Source: CAYVVT01 sp964454335 (GTDB lineage Bacteria; Fidelibacterota; UBA8477; JABMPR01). Taken from it: a DNA stretch of 64,000 nt. The notes under the pieces are model-generated. The model had not been told where the DNA came from and searched no databases. It saw only the letters and a program-made list of their open reading frames with translations. The stretch is from assembly GCA_964454335.1 (NCBI GenBank), contig CAYVVT010000005.1, forward strand, positions 62,001-126,000, read 5' to 3'. A program made the translations under genes and the position numbers. The number at the start of each line of letters is the position of its first letter. The stretch's first letter is position 1. Positions 26,223 through 36,019 of the stretch are shown piece by piece.

Positions 26223-28397
26223 ATGAAAACGACGATACAACACCCTAGAAGCCTCTGGCTTCCCACGATAATGGCGCTCCTGCTGAGTTGCCAACCCGGA
26301 GATCAATCCATGTCCAATGCATCAGAATACAGCAATAGACTGATAAATGAGAGCAGTCCCTACCTGCAACAGCACGCCCATAATCCAGTTGATTGGTATC
26401 CCTGGGGCGAAGAGGCCTTTGCCCGGGCTCGGGCGGAGAACAAGCCCATCTTTCTCTCCATCGGATATTCCACCTGTCATTGGTGTCATGTCATGGCCCA
26501 CGAGTCATTTGAGGATTCGACAGTGGCGGCGCTGATGAATGAGACCTTCATCAACATCAAGGTAGACAGGGAAGAGCGGCCCGATATAGACCAGGTCTAC
26601 ATGGCTGTGTGTCAGGCAATGACCGGTCAGGGAGGCTGGCCTCTAACCGTCATCATGACCCCGGAAAAGAAGCCTTTCTTTGCTGGTACATACTTTCCCA
26701 GAGAATCCATGGGCCAACGCATCGGCATGCTGGACCTGATCCCGCAGATCAAGGAGGTCTGGGAAACACGCCGGGACGACATTGAGAACAGCGCTGATGA
26801 AATTATCTCCCATCTGCGTAACCAGGTGGCCAATGCCTCCGGGATGGCCCTGGATGAATCTGTTCTGAGTGCCGCCGTCCAGCAGTATCGGGAAACTTAC
26901 GATGATCGCTGGGCTGGATTCGGCGGGGCACCAAAATTTCCCAGTCCACACAATCTGATCCTGCTGCTGCGGGAATCAAAACGCACCCGGGACAAAGATC
27001 TAGCAGAAATGGCCATGACCACGCTGAAACAGCTTCGATTGGGTGGTATTTATGACCAGTTGGGCTACGGTTTCCATCGTTACAGCACAGATGCGCAGTG
27101 GCGCCTGCCACATTTTGAGAAGATGCTCTATGACCAGGCCATGCTCATGCGAGCCTATGCTGAAGCCTGGCAGCAGAACGGTGACGGACTCTTCCGCCAG
27201 ACCATTGACGAACTCTTCCGTTACATCGAGGTGGACCTCAAGACCCCGGAGGGAGTGTACGCATCCGCCGAGGATGCAGACAGTGAAGGTGAAGAAGGGA
27301 AATTCTATACCTGGAGCTGGGCAGAGCTCAGCGAGGTGCTTGATGAGGCAGAGTTGAGCTGGTTGGCCAGTGATTTCCAGCTCAGTCCTGAGGGAAACTA
27401 CTTCCACGAGGGTACCACCAATATGTCCGGACTGAACATCCTGGATCTCAGGGCTACGCCTGATGAACTGGCCGGCGAAGAGAGTTCCCACAAACGGGAC
27501 TGGTATATCCGCTGGGAACCGATCCGCGGTAAACTTCTGAAAGCACGTCTGAACCGGGTTCGACCAGGTCTGGATAACAAGGTGTTGGTGGACTGGAATG
27601 CCCTGATGATCGCCTCTCTGGCATATGCTGGGAAGGTTACCCAGGAGCAGCGCTATACGGACAGTGCCAAGGAAGCTGCAGATTTCATACTGGAGAACAT
27701 GTATTCTGAAGCCGGGGGATTACAGCATCGTCTGGCACGCAATGACGACCCCATTCCGGCCTTCCTGGATGATTATGCCTTCATGATCTGGGCTTTGAGG
27801 GAGCTGTATGAAGTGACCCTGGATCCAGAATATCTGGCTCAGGCGATCCAGTTGCAGTCAGAACAGATCGATCTGTTCTGGGACGAAGGCAGCGCAGCCT
27901 TCTGGTTCACTCGTGATGGCGGGGAAGAGTTGTTCATGAGACAGAAAGAGGTCTACGACGGAGCGATCCCATCCGGGAATTCAATATCAGCATACAACCT
28001 CTTTGCACTGGCGAAGATCACTGGAAATACGGACTGGGAGAAGAAATCCATCCAGATCGGAGAGTTCTTCGCAAATCAGGTGCGGCGCATGCCCCGGGCG
28101 TTCAGTGGACTGCTGTGGTCCACACAGGCACACGTAGCCGACTTTCGAGAGATCGTAATCGCTGGTGAACGGCCGCTGGTGGATCCATTCGTCAGTCAGG
28201 TCCAGATAGGCCAGGATCCGTTCCGGGTATTGATCTGGCGTAATGCAGAAACCAGTCCCAGGCTGGATGAGCTGGCACCTTTTACCCGCGATCAGAATGC
28301 CATCGAGGACCGTCCAACAGCTTACATCTGTGAGAATCACACCTGTGAACAGCCCACCCAGGATCTCATCCGGGTGGAACAGGCCATGCGACGCTGA
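26223..28397 (+). CDS. DUF255 thioredoxin-fold protein (YyaL/SSP411 family), possibly lipoprotein
   Basis: The N-terminal thioredoxin-like DUF255 domain has ESSPYLQQHAHNPVDWYPW and STCHWCHVM (Cys85 and Cys88), followed by an (alpha/alpha)6-barrel that resembles N-acyl-glucosamine epimerase folds. 724 residues in this model. Function in bacteria is not established. From the chosen ATG the N-terminus looks like a lipoprotein signal (LWLPTIMALLLSC, Cys at residue 23). A second ATG at 26310 has GGAG at good spacing and would give the cytosolic form seen in most relatives, so the start is unsettled. Its stop overlaps the mobA start by one base. Confidence 0.88.
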   Translation: MKTTIQHPRSLWLPTIMALLLSCQPGDQSMSNASEYSNRLINESSPYLQQHAHNPVDWYPWGEEAFARARAENKPIFLSIGYSTCHWCHVMAHESFEDSTVAALMNETFINIKVDREERPDIDQVYMAVCQAMTGQGGWPLTVIMTPEKKPFFAGTYFPRESMGQRIGMLDLIPQIKEVWETRRDDIENSADEIISHLRNQVANASGMALDESVLSAAVQQYRETYDDRWAGFGGAPKFPSPHNLILLLRESKRTRDKDLAEMAMTTLKQLRLGGIYDQLGYGFHRYSTDAQWRLPHFEKMLYDQAMLMRAYAEAWQQNGDGLFRQTIDELFRYIEVDLKTPEGVYASAEDADSEGEEGKFYTWSWAELSEVLDEAELSWLASDFQLSPEGNYFHEGTTNMSGLNILDLRATPDELAGEESSHKRDWYIRWEPIRGKLLKARLNRVRPGLDNKVLVDWNALMIASLAYAGKVTQEQRYTDSAKEAADFILENMYSEAGGLQHRLARNDDPIPAFLDDYAFMIWALRELYEVTLDPEYLAQAIQLQSEQIDLFWDEGSAAFWFTRDGGEELFMRQKEVYDGAIPSGNSISAYNLFALAKITGNTDWEKKSIQIGEFFANQVRRMPRAFSGLLWSTQAHVADFREIVIAGERPLVDPFVSQVQIGQDPFRVLIWRNAETSPRLDELAPFTRDQNAIEDRPTAYICENHTCEQPTQDLIRVEQAMRR

Positions 28398-28987
28398 TGA
28401 CCGATCTTCAAAATTCCTGCAGTGCAGTGATCCTGGCCGGCGGGCGGGCACGGCGCATGGGCCGTGACAAACGTTTCATGCCGATCAAGAGAAGACCTCT
28501 ACTTGAGAGTCATGTTTCTGAACTCAGCAGCAGATTCGCCGAGGTCATCATCAGTGCGAATGATCCCGAGCGTCTTGATTATCTGGGTGTACCGGTGTAT
28601 CCGGACGAGTGGGCCGAAGGCGGTCCCATGACAGGGCTGGTAACAGCCTTGCGGCATATCCAGCAGGATGTAGCCTTCGTCCTGGCCGTGGACATACCTG
28701 AGATCGACATCGAACTCATGGAGCGAATGTCTGCCCTGGTCCGTGCCACTGATGCTGTAGTGCCAAGACATGCTGACGGCAATCTGGAACCCCTGTTTGG
28801 CTTCTACCGAAAACCGGCACTGGACTGGTTGGAGGAATCCCTGCGTCAGGGGGGCTATGCCCTGCATAGCAAGCTGCTTGAGCAGAATTGTACATTCGTT
28901 GATCTACCGGAGGGCTATCACCTGCCCAACCTGAACGATCCTGACGATTATCAGCAATACGTTACACGTAAGGCCACCACCAGCTGA
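28397..28987 (+). CDS. mobA: Molybdenum cofactor guanylyltransferase MobA
   Basis: Transfers GMP from GTP to molybdopterin to make the guanine dinucleotide cofactor. The 196 residues include the nucleotidyltransferase signature AVILAGGRARRMGRDK (10-25), VPVYPDEWAEGGPMTGL and the AVDIPE metal-site loop. Normal family length. No other molybdenum cofactor gene is nearby. It overlaps the DUF255 gene by one base, so it is probably co-translated. Confidence 0.92.
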   Translation: MTDLQNSCSAVILAGGRARRMGRDKRFMPIKRRPLLESHVSELSSRFAEVIISANDPERLDYLGVPVYPDEWAEGGPMTGLVTALRHIQQDVAFVLAVDIPEIDIELMERMSALVRATDAVVPRHADGNLEPLFGFYRKPALDWLEESLRQGGYALHSKLLEQNCTFVDLPEGYHLPNLNDPDDYQQYVTRKATTS

Positions 28988-29037
28988 ATTGATTTCCCTC
29001 CGCCTATGGTTATCTTTGCCAAAGATCGGGGGTGGCT

Positions 29038-30156
29038 ATGTTCAACAGATCCTTGTTCTTGGGATTGCTGTGCGGCATTTCAGCAGCAGCCATCGATCTC
29101 ACCGTTGAACCAGACAGCCTGTACTATGACCTCGGCAGTGATATCGGGTTCACTGTCCGTGCTACCAACACAAGCAATACGGATACGCTTGAGCTGGTCT
29201 TCCCATCGTCCTGCATTCTGAACTACATTGTGGGCCCCAGATATTTCGAACTATCATTCGGATGCGATGATGCGATAACAGAATTGGTCCTGCCTCCCCA
29301 GGCGGAATACTCTCTGCATATGGAGCATCCGGGCGACTGGGATCCCGTTCCAGAGGGAGTTCATCATCTATTCGGGGGCTTGCATCGCCACTGGGAGGGT
29401 GAGGTCTTTACAGATCGCCGATTCGGTGAACCTGTGTTTATTACAGTGGGGTCAGGGGAGATCAGTTTTCCCCGGAGAGGATTCATTCCTCTGGCTGATT
29501 CACTTCTGCTTACAAATGGCGGTTGCGTACCCATCCAATTCACACCATCCACCAATATCATGAGGGATCAGGTCACTCAATTCATCTGGCTGGACTTTCA
29601 GGGGTCGACATTCATGGCGCATGTCTTAGAGTGGGATTATTGGAACTGGGGTCATGCATTTTTCTACATAGTGGATTCCCTCAATACTTTCGACCTTGAG
29701 TTGTTCTATGAGCATGACAGTATATGGGATTCGGTACCGTTCGATGAGCAATTTGTAACAGGTGGAACCGGAGAACGGAAACTCCATGTCATCCAGAGTC
29801 TGCAGGGCATCCCTGTGGACACCTTGAGCCAGAGTTTCTTTCAATTGGTGGAACTGGGAATATCAGATCGCACATCGATGCCGCTGAAATTCAACCTGTT
29901 GGTCAATCCAAATCCATTCAATAATTCAACCTTGATCAGTTACGACCTGGAGGAAGCTACTAGGATCACACTGGGCATTTACAATTTGAATGGTCGTAAT
30001 ATTTATGCAGAGACATGGGATAAACCAGCCGGAAATCACCGTATCATCTGGAAAGGTCAAGGTGAGCCAGGTACCGAGCTGGTTTCAGGAGTGTACCTGG
30101 TGAGCCTGTATTCTGCAAGGTGGCGGGAAAGTCGAAAGGTCGTAATATTAAGATAG
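29038..30156 (+). CDS. Secreted protein with T9SS type-A sorting domain
   Basis: 372 residues. A signal peptide (LFLGLLCGISAAA) is followed by a beta-rich region of unknown function (about 20-280). The C-terminal sorting domain spans about 290-372 (VNPNPFNNSTLISYDL to RKVVILR), including the NGR and SGVYLVSL landmarks. It should be exported by Sec and then T9SS, and cleaved by a PorU-type sortase. The start is either this ATG, with GGGGG 6 bases upstream, or a GTG two codons earlier. The first half matches no family I recognise; its intracellular proteinase inhibitor-like Ig fold is only a guess. Confidence 0.82.
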   Translation: MFNRSLFLGLLCGISAAAIDLTVEPDSLYYDLGSDIGFTVRATNTSNTDTLELVFPSSCILNYIVGPRYFELSFGCDDAITELVLPPQAEYSLHMEHPGDWDPVPEGVHHLFGGLHRHWEGEVFTDRRFGEPVFITVGSGEISFPRRGFIPLADSLLLTNGGCVPIQFTPSTNIMRDQVTQFIWLDFQGSTFMAHVLEWDYWNWGHAFFYIVDSLNTFDLELFYEHDSIWDSVPFDEQFVTGGTGERKLHVIQSLQGIPVDTLSQSFFQLVELGISDRTSMPLKFNLLVNPNPFNNSTLISYDLEEATRITLGIYNLNGRNIYAETWDKPAGNHRIIWKGQGEPGTELVSGVYLVSLYSARWRESRKVVILR

Positions 30157-30167
30157 AGGAATTGAAC

Positions 30168-30443
30168 ATGAGTGAGATCAAGGTCATTAAGGCATGCTCT
30201 GTAGAAGAGCAGGGGCGCATGGGCGTAAGGACCTGGCCCATATGGGAGAAGGAGGAATCTGAATTTCCCTGGAGCTACTCTGCGGCTGAGACCTGTTACA
30301 TCCTTGAGGGCAGGGTCATTGTTACTCCAGATGGGGGAGATGCTGTCGAGATCGAAGCCGGCGACCTGGCAACCTTCCCACAGGGGATGTCATGCCGCTG
30401 GGATATCAAGGAGAAGATCAGGAAGCACTACACCTTCGGGTAA
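30168..30443 (+). CDS. Small cupin-domain protein (Cupin_3/DUF861 type)
   Basis: 91 residues from an ATG preceded by AGAGGA at 7 bases. It is a single beta-barrel cupin: TWPIWEKEESEFPWSY, then AETCYILEGRVIVTP, DAVEIEAGDLATFPQGMSC and a closing HYTF. This is the compact form related to the EutQ/ureidoglycine aminohydrolase cupin domain. Substrate unknown. It sits 11 bases after the T9SS cargo gene and may be co-transcribed. Confidence 0.88.
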   Translation: MSEIKVIKACSVEEQGRMGVRTWPIWEKEESEFPWSYSAAETCYILEGRVIVTPDGGDAVEIEAGDLATFPQGMSCRWDIKEKIRKHYTFG

Positions 30444-30539
30444 GAGAACTTAGGCAAGCGACGACACAGCGGGCGGAGGGAACTCTACCAATTGAGAATT
30501 GCGGGGAGTTGCACTCTTTGCCGCTTAACAGTCCCCGGT

Positions 30540-30576
30540 CAAATTTCCAATTTCAAGTTTCAAATTGCTAATCGCC
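30540..30576. repeat. AT-rich degenerate repeat patch
   Basis: Intergenic patch of imperfect CAAATTT/CAATTTC/CAAATTG units ending in GCTAATCGCC. It resembles the complement of the TTGAAAA repeat and the GCTAAT core of the octamer repeat near 21 kb, so the two sites may share a dispersed intergenic element. Purely a visual match. Confidence 0.4.
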
Positions 30577-30580
30577 ATCA

Positions 30581-31636
30581 TCAGTATTTCGCCTCAGATA
30601 GCCCCAGGTAATCGTCGATCTGGTGGGCTACTTCCTTGATCATGCGGGTTCGCTCACGGTGCGGGAGAAAGGCTGACTTGAAGCCGGAGATGATGAATTC
30701 CTTGAAATCGAGCATGTTAAAACCAAAGGTTTCATAGGCCAGCATATACTCATCCACAAGAGTGGTGTTGCTCACCAATCGGCTGTCCGTATTAAGTGTG
30801 ACCCTTAACCCATAGTCATGATACAGTTTCAGGGGATGGTTCTCTATGCGATCGATGGAACCTGTCTGCAGATTGCTGGTGAGACAGACCTCCAGGCAGA
30901 TGCGATGGTCATTGACATAATTGAGCAGATCACCGTCTTCCTTGAGGCGTGTTCCGTGACCGATACGATTGGCACCGCAGCGGTGTATGGCCTGGTGAAT
31001 ACTGGCTGGGCCATATGATTCTCCGGCGTGCAGGGTGACATTCACATTGTTGTTGCGAATAAGGTAGAAGGACTCAAGGTGATCCTTGGCGGGGAAATTT
31101 TCCTCAACCCCAGCGAGATCAAAACCCACGACCCCCTTGTATTTGTAGGCGATGGCCAGCTCAGCCAGCTGCAGCGTGATCTCTGGGGAGATATTCCTGA
31201 TGCCGCAGATGATCACACCTGTCCTGATACCGAATGCCTCCTTGGCTTCTCTCAGCCCATCCAACACCTCATCCAGTGATTCCATGGGTGTCATGCCACA
31301 TTCGTTGTGAAGCACGGGTGAATAGCGGATCTCCATGTAGCGGACATTCTCACCGTGGGCATCCTCAGCAAGCTCAAAGGCCACTCTCCGTATAGCCTCA
31401 GGTGTCTGCAGGACTGAGAGCGTTACTTTGAATTTATCGATGTAAGCCTCAAGATTGGCTACGCGATCCTTCACCGATACTGCTTCGAAGAGTTTATCAC
31501 GGTCGCGTGTGGGTAATTCTACCTTATCCCGTTCAGCCAGATCAAGAATGGTGTCCAGCCGCAATGATCCATCCAGGTGGCAATGCAGCTCAGGTTTCGG
31601 TAACTCTTCCAGGAATTCTCTACTAACCGGTTTCAT
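30581..31636 (-). CDS. add: Adenosine deaminase
   Basis: Zinc hydrolase converting adenosine to inosine. The 351 residues show the N-terminal metal site LHCHLDG (His18, His20), HAGE (about 204, catalytic Glu), RIGHGTRL and LNTDSRLVSN with the last metal Asp. Length is normal. The family also includes adenine and aminodeoxyfutalosine deaminases; the overall pattern fits adenosine deaminase best. It follows the OPT transporter by 38 bases on the same strand. Confidence 0.92.
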   Translation of the reverse strand: MKPVSREFLEELPKPELHCHLDGSLRLDTILDLAERDKVELPTRDRDKLFEAVSVKDRVANLEAYIDKFKVTLSVLQTPEAIRRVAFELAEDAHGENVRYMEIRYSPVLHNECGMTPMESLDEVLDGLREAKEAFGIRTGVIICGIRNISPEITLQLAELAIAYKYKGVVGFDLAGVEENFPAKDHLESFYLIRNNNVNVTLHAGESYGPASIHQAIHRCGANRIGHGTRLKEDGDLLNYVNDHRICLEVCLTSNLQTGSIDRIENHPLKLYHDYGLRVTLNTDSRLVSNTTLVDEYMLAYETFGFNMLDFKEFIISGFKSAFLPHRERTRMIKEVAHQIDDYLGLSEAKY

Positions 31637-31674
31637 AAATCATTCACCCCTGGTTATTTCTGTTTTCTCAAATT

Positions 31675-33618
31675 CTAGCGATCTGAATTATGATATTTCC
31701 TAGCCACGACATACAGCCATCCTGATGCGATGATTATGAGCACAGCCCCAATCCAGGGACCGGGATCATCGAAGACAGCCATCTCTGTAGGAATGCTCCA
31801 ATCGTAGATCTCGTTGAGCATCATGGGCGCTGCTAACAGAATTCCCAGTAAGGCTTCACCGGTTATCAGTCCGGACGCAAGCAGCAAACCACCCTGATTC
31901 ATATTGTTTTCATCATGGCTTATGCGACCACTGGTGAGATAGGCAATCAGCCCACCAACAAAAATTGGTACTGATAGATGGAAGGGTAGGTAGATCCCTA
32001 CTGCAACGGCAAGAATGGGCATGCGAAAACTCGATCCTCGGGATTCCAGCATCTTGTCCGTTACGATGATGAGTACAGCTACTCCTGCGCCGATCCCAAT
32101 GAGATCCCAGGGCAGATTCTGTTCAAATACCCCCCTTGCGATATTGGCCATGAGGCTGGCCTGGGGCGCTTCCAGGGCATTGCCCTGTAATTCAGCGGTA
32201 AGATGTGCATCCGTACCAATGCCGTAGCGCTGATGCAGCATATAAAGAACGGGCATCATCACCACGGAACCTGAGATCACACCAATCGCCTGCATGATCT
32301 GCTGTTTCCAGGGTGTTGCACCGACGATGTGTCCGGTTTTGAGATCCTGCAGATTGTCACCACCGATAGCAGCTGCTGAGCAGACCACAGCTCCAATAAA
32401 AATCGCCGCTGCCGGACCAACGTCGGCACCCCCGCGGTGCAGGATGAACAGGAGCAGGGAGGTCGAGAGCACTGTGGCGATGGTGACGCCGGAAATAGGA
32501 TTGTTGCTGGAACCCACGAGACCAGCCATATATGCGGCAACTGCACTGAAGAGAAAACCGGCCAGCAACATGAGCACAGCCATGAATGCGGAAATGACCA
32601 CGCTGTGAACCACAGTATAATAAATTGCCAGAATCGGTACCAGAGATATGAGCAGACCTATTCCCACATAAGTGAGTGGTGTATCCATTTCTTCCCGGGG
32701 GATATCAACTGATTTACCAGAACGACTTTGCTTGACGGCTTCGAGACCGCTGCGGACTCCGCGGACCACTGAATGCCTCAGGTTGATAAGTGCCCAAAGA
32801 CCTCCGATGATCATGGCACCGACACCAATGTATTTGATCTTGTTGTTGTGTAACCAGTCTACAGCTCCTTCAGCGCCCTCCGCCAGGATGTCGGCAGGGA
32901 TCTGATCAATGAAACCTGGCGCAAGTAGGGGGAGGAAGATCCAGCGGCCCAAGACACCACCTCCGAATACCAGTATCGCGATGTTCAGCCCCACGATATA
33001 GCCTACAGAAATGAGTGCAGGCGAAAGGTTGAACTGGAAACTGAGGAAAGTGCTTTTTACTCGTACTGCAGTGCTGGCAACCCCGCCCCAAAGCTTGAAA
33101 AACTCGGCTCCCAGCTTAAGAACTGCACCTGCAAGCGTCGCCCAGACCATGAGACCCACCCCAGTAGCTCCCTTTTCGCCCGTGCGCAGGACCTCAGCTG
33201 TAGCCACACCTTCCGGGAATTGCAGGTTCTCTTCCAGAATAAGTGCCCGGCGCAGCGGGATGGTAAATAGTACACCCACTAGGCCACCTGTGGCAGCGAT
33301 ACCAGTTATGATCCAGTACTGATCGAAACCGAAACTGGGCCAGACACCCATCAATATCAGGGCCGGGATGGTGAAAATAACACCCGCAGCCAGAGATTCT
33401 CCAGCGCTGGCTGATGTTTGAACGATGTTGTTCTCCAGGATATTGTGTCGTTTGAAGAGTCTTAGCACACCCATACTTATAACGGCAGCGGGAATACTGG
33501 CAGACACTGTCATACCTGCGAACAAGCCCAGATAGGCGTTCGCTCCTGCCAGGATCATGGACAGGGCGACACCGAGAATGACGGCTTTGATGGTGATTTC
33601 GGCTGGTCGATTATTCAC
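31675..33618 (-). CDS. OPT-family oligopeptide transporter
   Basis: Integral-membrane proton-coupled peptide (or metal-chelate) transporter. The 647 residues have about 14-16 helices. Family features include AYLGLFAGMTVSASIPAAV near the N-terminus, NIVQTSASAGESLAAG, FPEGVATAEVLRTGE and GGDNLQDLKTGHIVGATPWKQQ. This is the bacterial EspB/OPT branch often linked with peptide uptake. It probably forms a two-gene unit with adenosine deaminase. Confidence 0.93.
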   Translation of the reverse strand: MNNRPAEITIKAVILGVALSMILAGANAYLGLFAGMTVSASIPAAVISMGVLRLFKRHNILENNIVQTSASAGESLAAGVIFTIPALILMGVWPSFGFDQYWIITGIAATGGLVGVLFTIPLRRALILEENLQFPEGVATAEVLRTGEKGATGVGLMVWATLAGAVLKLGAEFFKLWGGVASTAVRVKSTFLSFQFNLSPALISVGYIVGLNIAILVFGGGVLGRWIFLPLLAPGFIDQIPADILAEGAEGAVDWLHNNKIKYIGVGAMIIGGLWALINLRHSVVRGVRSGLEAVKQSRSGKSVDIPREEMDTPLTYVGIGLLISLVPILAIYYTVVHSVVISAFMAVLMLLAGFLFSAVAAYMAGLVGSSNNPISGVTIATVLSTSLLLFILHRGGADVGPAAAIFIGAVVCSAAAIGGDNLQDLKTGHIVGATPWKQQIMQAIGVISGSVVMMPVLYMLHQRYGIGTDAHLTAELQGNALEAPQASLMANIARGVFEQNLPWDLIGIGAGVAVLIIVTDKMLESRGSSFRMPILAVAVGIYLPFHLSVPIFVGGLIAYLTSGRISHDENNMNQGGLLLASGLITGEALLGILLAAPMMLNEIYDWSIPTEMAVFDDPGPWIGAVLIIIASGWLYVVARKYHNSDR

Positions 33619-33734
33619 TATATCCCTTTCTGAACCTAAATGTGTAGCACAAAAGATAGGCGGAGTGTCAGTAGGCGCAAGGATGAAGGAATATTGCGCT
33701 GAACGATGGTTTTTTCAGAATCAGGTGCTATCAG

Positions 33735-34331
33735 TTATATGGTCGGCGGCCAGATGGAGGTGATGAGGATAAATTCAAGATAGATCAAACCACCGCTCAG
33801 AACCGCACCGGTGACGACCTGGGCGGTGCTGTGGTATTCAAGCTTGACCCGGCTCCAGACCAGGGGGGGCAGCAGCAGGGAGAGCGGCCAGAAATGTAAT
33901 CCCTGAAGGAAGAGCAGAACCCCGATGGGTCCGCCCAGACCGGCGCCGTGAATGGAGATCTTCCATTTCATGTTGATCAAGCCGAAAATGAATGTGTTGA
34001 ACATGATGGCAAAGGTATAGGCCCACAGGATGGAGGAGTCGAAAACCATGAGGGCCAACAGGAACTGTATGACATAGAGAACAAGGAAGGCCACGTAATG
34101 CTGGTGGCGCTTGATCCTGTCCTTAATATCCAGGTCATCGATCCTGCTGGTCCTCTTCAGGTTCAGGAGATAAAGGAGCGGGATGATGAAGGACAATAGG
34201 AACAGCAGTGATGATGCTCCGATGAGATCAAAACCGCTGTAACCTGCCCGCAAGGGGAGATAAATGAACATCAGCGCAGCGATGACAAAGGGATGCAGGA
34301 TGATGGAGATCGATCTGGCTGTTCTCAACAT
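33735..34331 (-). CDS. PAP2-like membrane phosphatase
   Basis: 198 residues with about six membrane helices. The C-terminal half carries KWKISIHGAG and SRVKLEYHSTAQVVTGAV, which match the second and third parts of the PAP2 phosphatase signature (SxHxx and SRxxxxxHxxxD) loosely: the final acid is Gln-Val rather than Asp. Activity is therefore uncertain. It lies 17 bases after the acyltransferase fusion on the same strand, suggesting a joint role in lipid metabolism. Confidence 0.7.
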   Translation of the reverse strand: MLRTARSISIILHPFVIAALMFIYLPLRAGYSGFDLIGASSLLFLLSFIIPLLYLLNLKRTSRIDDLDIKDRIKRHQHYVAFLVLYVIQFLLALMVFDSSILWAYTFAIMFNTFIFGLINMKWKISIHGAGLGGPIGVLLFLQGLHFWPLSLLLPPLVWSRVKLEYHSTAQVVTGAVLSGGLIYLEFILITSIWPPTI

Positions 34332-34348
34332 GATGGATCACACTGTGT

Positions 34349-36019
34349 TCAGGGTCCGTCAGATCCATTGGAAATAAGGAAATCGTATGTGTCAGACCAT
34401 TTCATGGGGGTTTCAGACCTCGGGAGCTTGAAGGCGTGGCGTTCTCCACTGACACCCAGTGAGATGCCATTTTCGAAATCCAGGGTGAAAACCCTGATCT
34501 GATCAAAACGCCAGTCACGGACCAGCCCACCGCCATACAGCACGAATCTGCGTTCAGTCAGATAGAGGACGCCCGGATCCTTTTCAGAGCCCGCAGAACT
34601 GAAATATTCTTCGATGCTTGACTTGAGATATATGTTTTCAGATCCCTCTTGATCGGTATCGATTGTGAATTCGGCAAAAGGTTTGATCCCGCTGCGAAGG
34701 ATTTCCAGCCAGGCATATATGGAGTGTCCAATCTTATCTCCCGAAGGAATGAAATGATAATGATCATCCATACTCCAGGTTTCCCCGCATTCCTTACAAT
34801 GGACAGATCTTGGTCCGGTGATCTCGATGCTTTCCCGAGCATTGCATTCAATACAGGCCCACAAAACAGTATCGATCCCCGGAGTGAGGAGTTTATCCTT
34901 TGATGGCTGATAGGTGAGTTTCTCCAGGAAAATGGATTCTCTGATCTTCTGTTCCAGCGTCTCAATGTCCATCTCAGGATCATAGTCTATGACGGGCAGG
35001 AAATCGACATGCATACGACCCTGACGGCGATGATCCGTCCATCTTGGCCATATCTCGTAGAGACCTTCGATCCTGACAGGTAAAATGGGTACCTTGCAGC
35101 GCTTGATCAGCTTCATGGTCTCGACGGCAATGGGTTGGGGAGCACCATCCATGGTCCTGCCGCCCTCGGGAAAAATGCATACAGCCTGATCCTTCGCCAG
35201 CAATCTGAGCATGGTGCGAATGGCTTTCAGGTCCTGTTTGTGCCGTTGGATCGGGAAGGTGCCAATCGCCTTGAGCATGGCCTGCTTCCGTTTTGAGGTA
35301 AAAACATCTGAGGTCGTCACGTAATTAACCGAAAAGGGGATGAATACACCAAACATGAAGGGATCGAAATAACTCTCATGTGCTGAGACCACCAGGAAAG
35401 GACCCTGCCTGGGGATATTACCAAGCCGTGAAGCCCTGAGCCGGTACTTCATTCTGAAGTAAAAAATGCACAAGACCCAGGCCAGTTGCTGGATGAACGG
35501 GTATTGTTCGTGGTCCTCGATCTTAAGACGCCAGTTGAGGTACGGGACCCGCTTGTAGTACTCCCGGTATTCATCACCAAACTGCTGGGCCAGACGGCTT
35601 TCCTCCCAGAAATGGAATGTCAGTGACCAGAACAGGAAAATGACCAGTGGAATGATCAAAGCCATAGGTGTCGGATAGCTAAAGATGAGGAACCAGCCAA
35701 TGCTGTGCAGGAAGTATGCAGAACGATAGGGGTGACGATTATAGGCATAAGGACCGATGGTGACCAGACGATCAAATTTTCTCGAGAAATGGGGTTGCGT
35801 ATGGGCCAGATGGATGTGGATCAGGTCTGCCCGCAGCATCCAGTACAAGCCCATGAGCATGAAAGGATAGCCGATGAATGCAGGCATGGTGAATTGCATC
35901 ATCAGTGGAAAGGCATCCAGAGGAAGGAGTGGATATGCACGATAAATCGCGTATGCGGTGGCGGTGACGATGATCGCCAGATTACTGAAATACCTGAAAC
36001 CAAAGGGCCCGGAAAACAT
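34349..36019 (-). CDS. Fusion: ICMT/PEMT-like membrane methyltransferase domain + PlsC acyltransferase + zinc ribbon
   Basis: 556 residues. Part 1 (about 1-165) is a membrane domain with GPYAYNRHPYRSAY and EESRLAQQFGDEYREYY, the signature of isoprenylcysteine/phospholipid methyltransferases. Part 2 (about 190-370) is a PlsC-type acyltransferase with SAHESYFDP (HxxxxD near 213) and FPEGGRTMDG (near 285). Part 3 is a CIEC-x16-CKEC zinc ribbon (about 388-411) followed by a GRAM/PH-like beta domain. I do not know this exact order from a named protein. No good ribosome site precedes the chosen ATG, so the start may shift. Confidence 0.78.
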   Translation of the reverse strand: MFSGPFGFRYFSNLAIIVTATAYAIYRAYPLLPLDAFPLMMQFTMPAFIGYPFMLMGLYWMLRADLIHIHLAHTQPHFSRKFDRLVTIGPYAYNRHPYRSAYFLHSIGWFLIFSYPTPMALIIPLVIFLFWSLTFHFWEESRLAQQFGDEYREYYKRVPYLNWRLKIEDHEQYPFIQQLAWVLCIFYFRMKYRLRASRLGNIPRQGPFLVVSAHESYFDPFMFGVFIPFSVNYVTTSDVFTSKRKQAMLKAIGTFPIQRHKQDLKAIRTMLRLLAKDQAVCIFPEGGRTMDGAPQPIAVETMKLIKRCKVPILPVRIEGLYEIWPRWTDHRRQGRMHVDFLPVIDYDPEMDIETLEQKIRESIFLEKLTYQPSKDKLLTPGIDTVLWACIECNARESIEITGPRSVHCKECGETWSMDDHYHFIPSGDKIGHSIYAWLEILRSGIKPFAEFTIDTDQEGSENIYLKSSIEEYFSSAGSEKDPGVLYLTERRFVLYGGGLVRDWRFDQIRVFTLDFENGISLGVSGERHAFKLPRSETPMKWSDTYDFLISNGSDGP

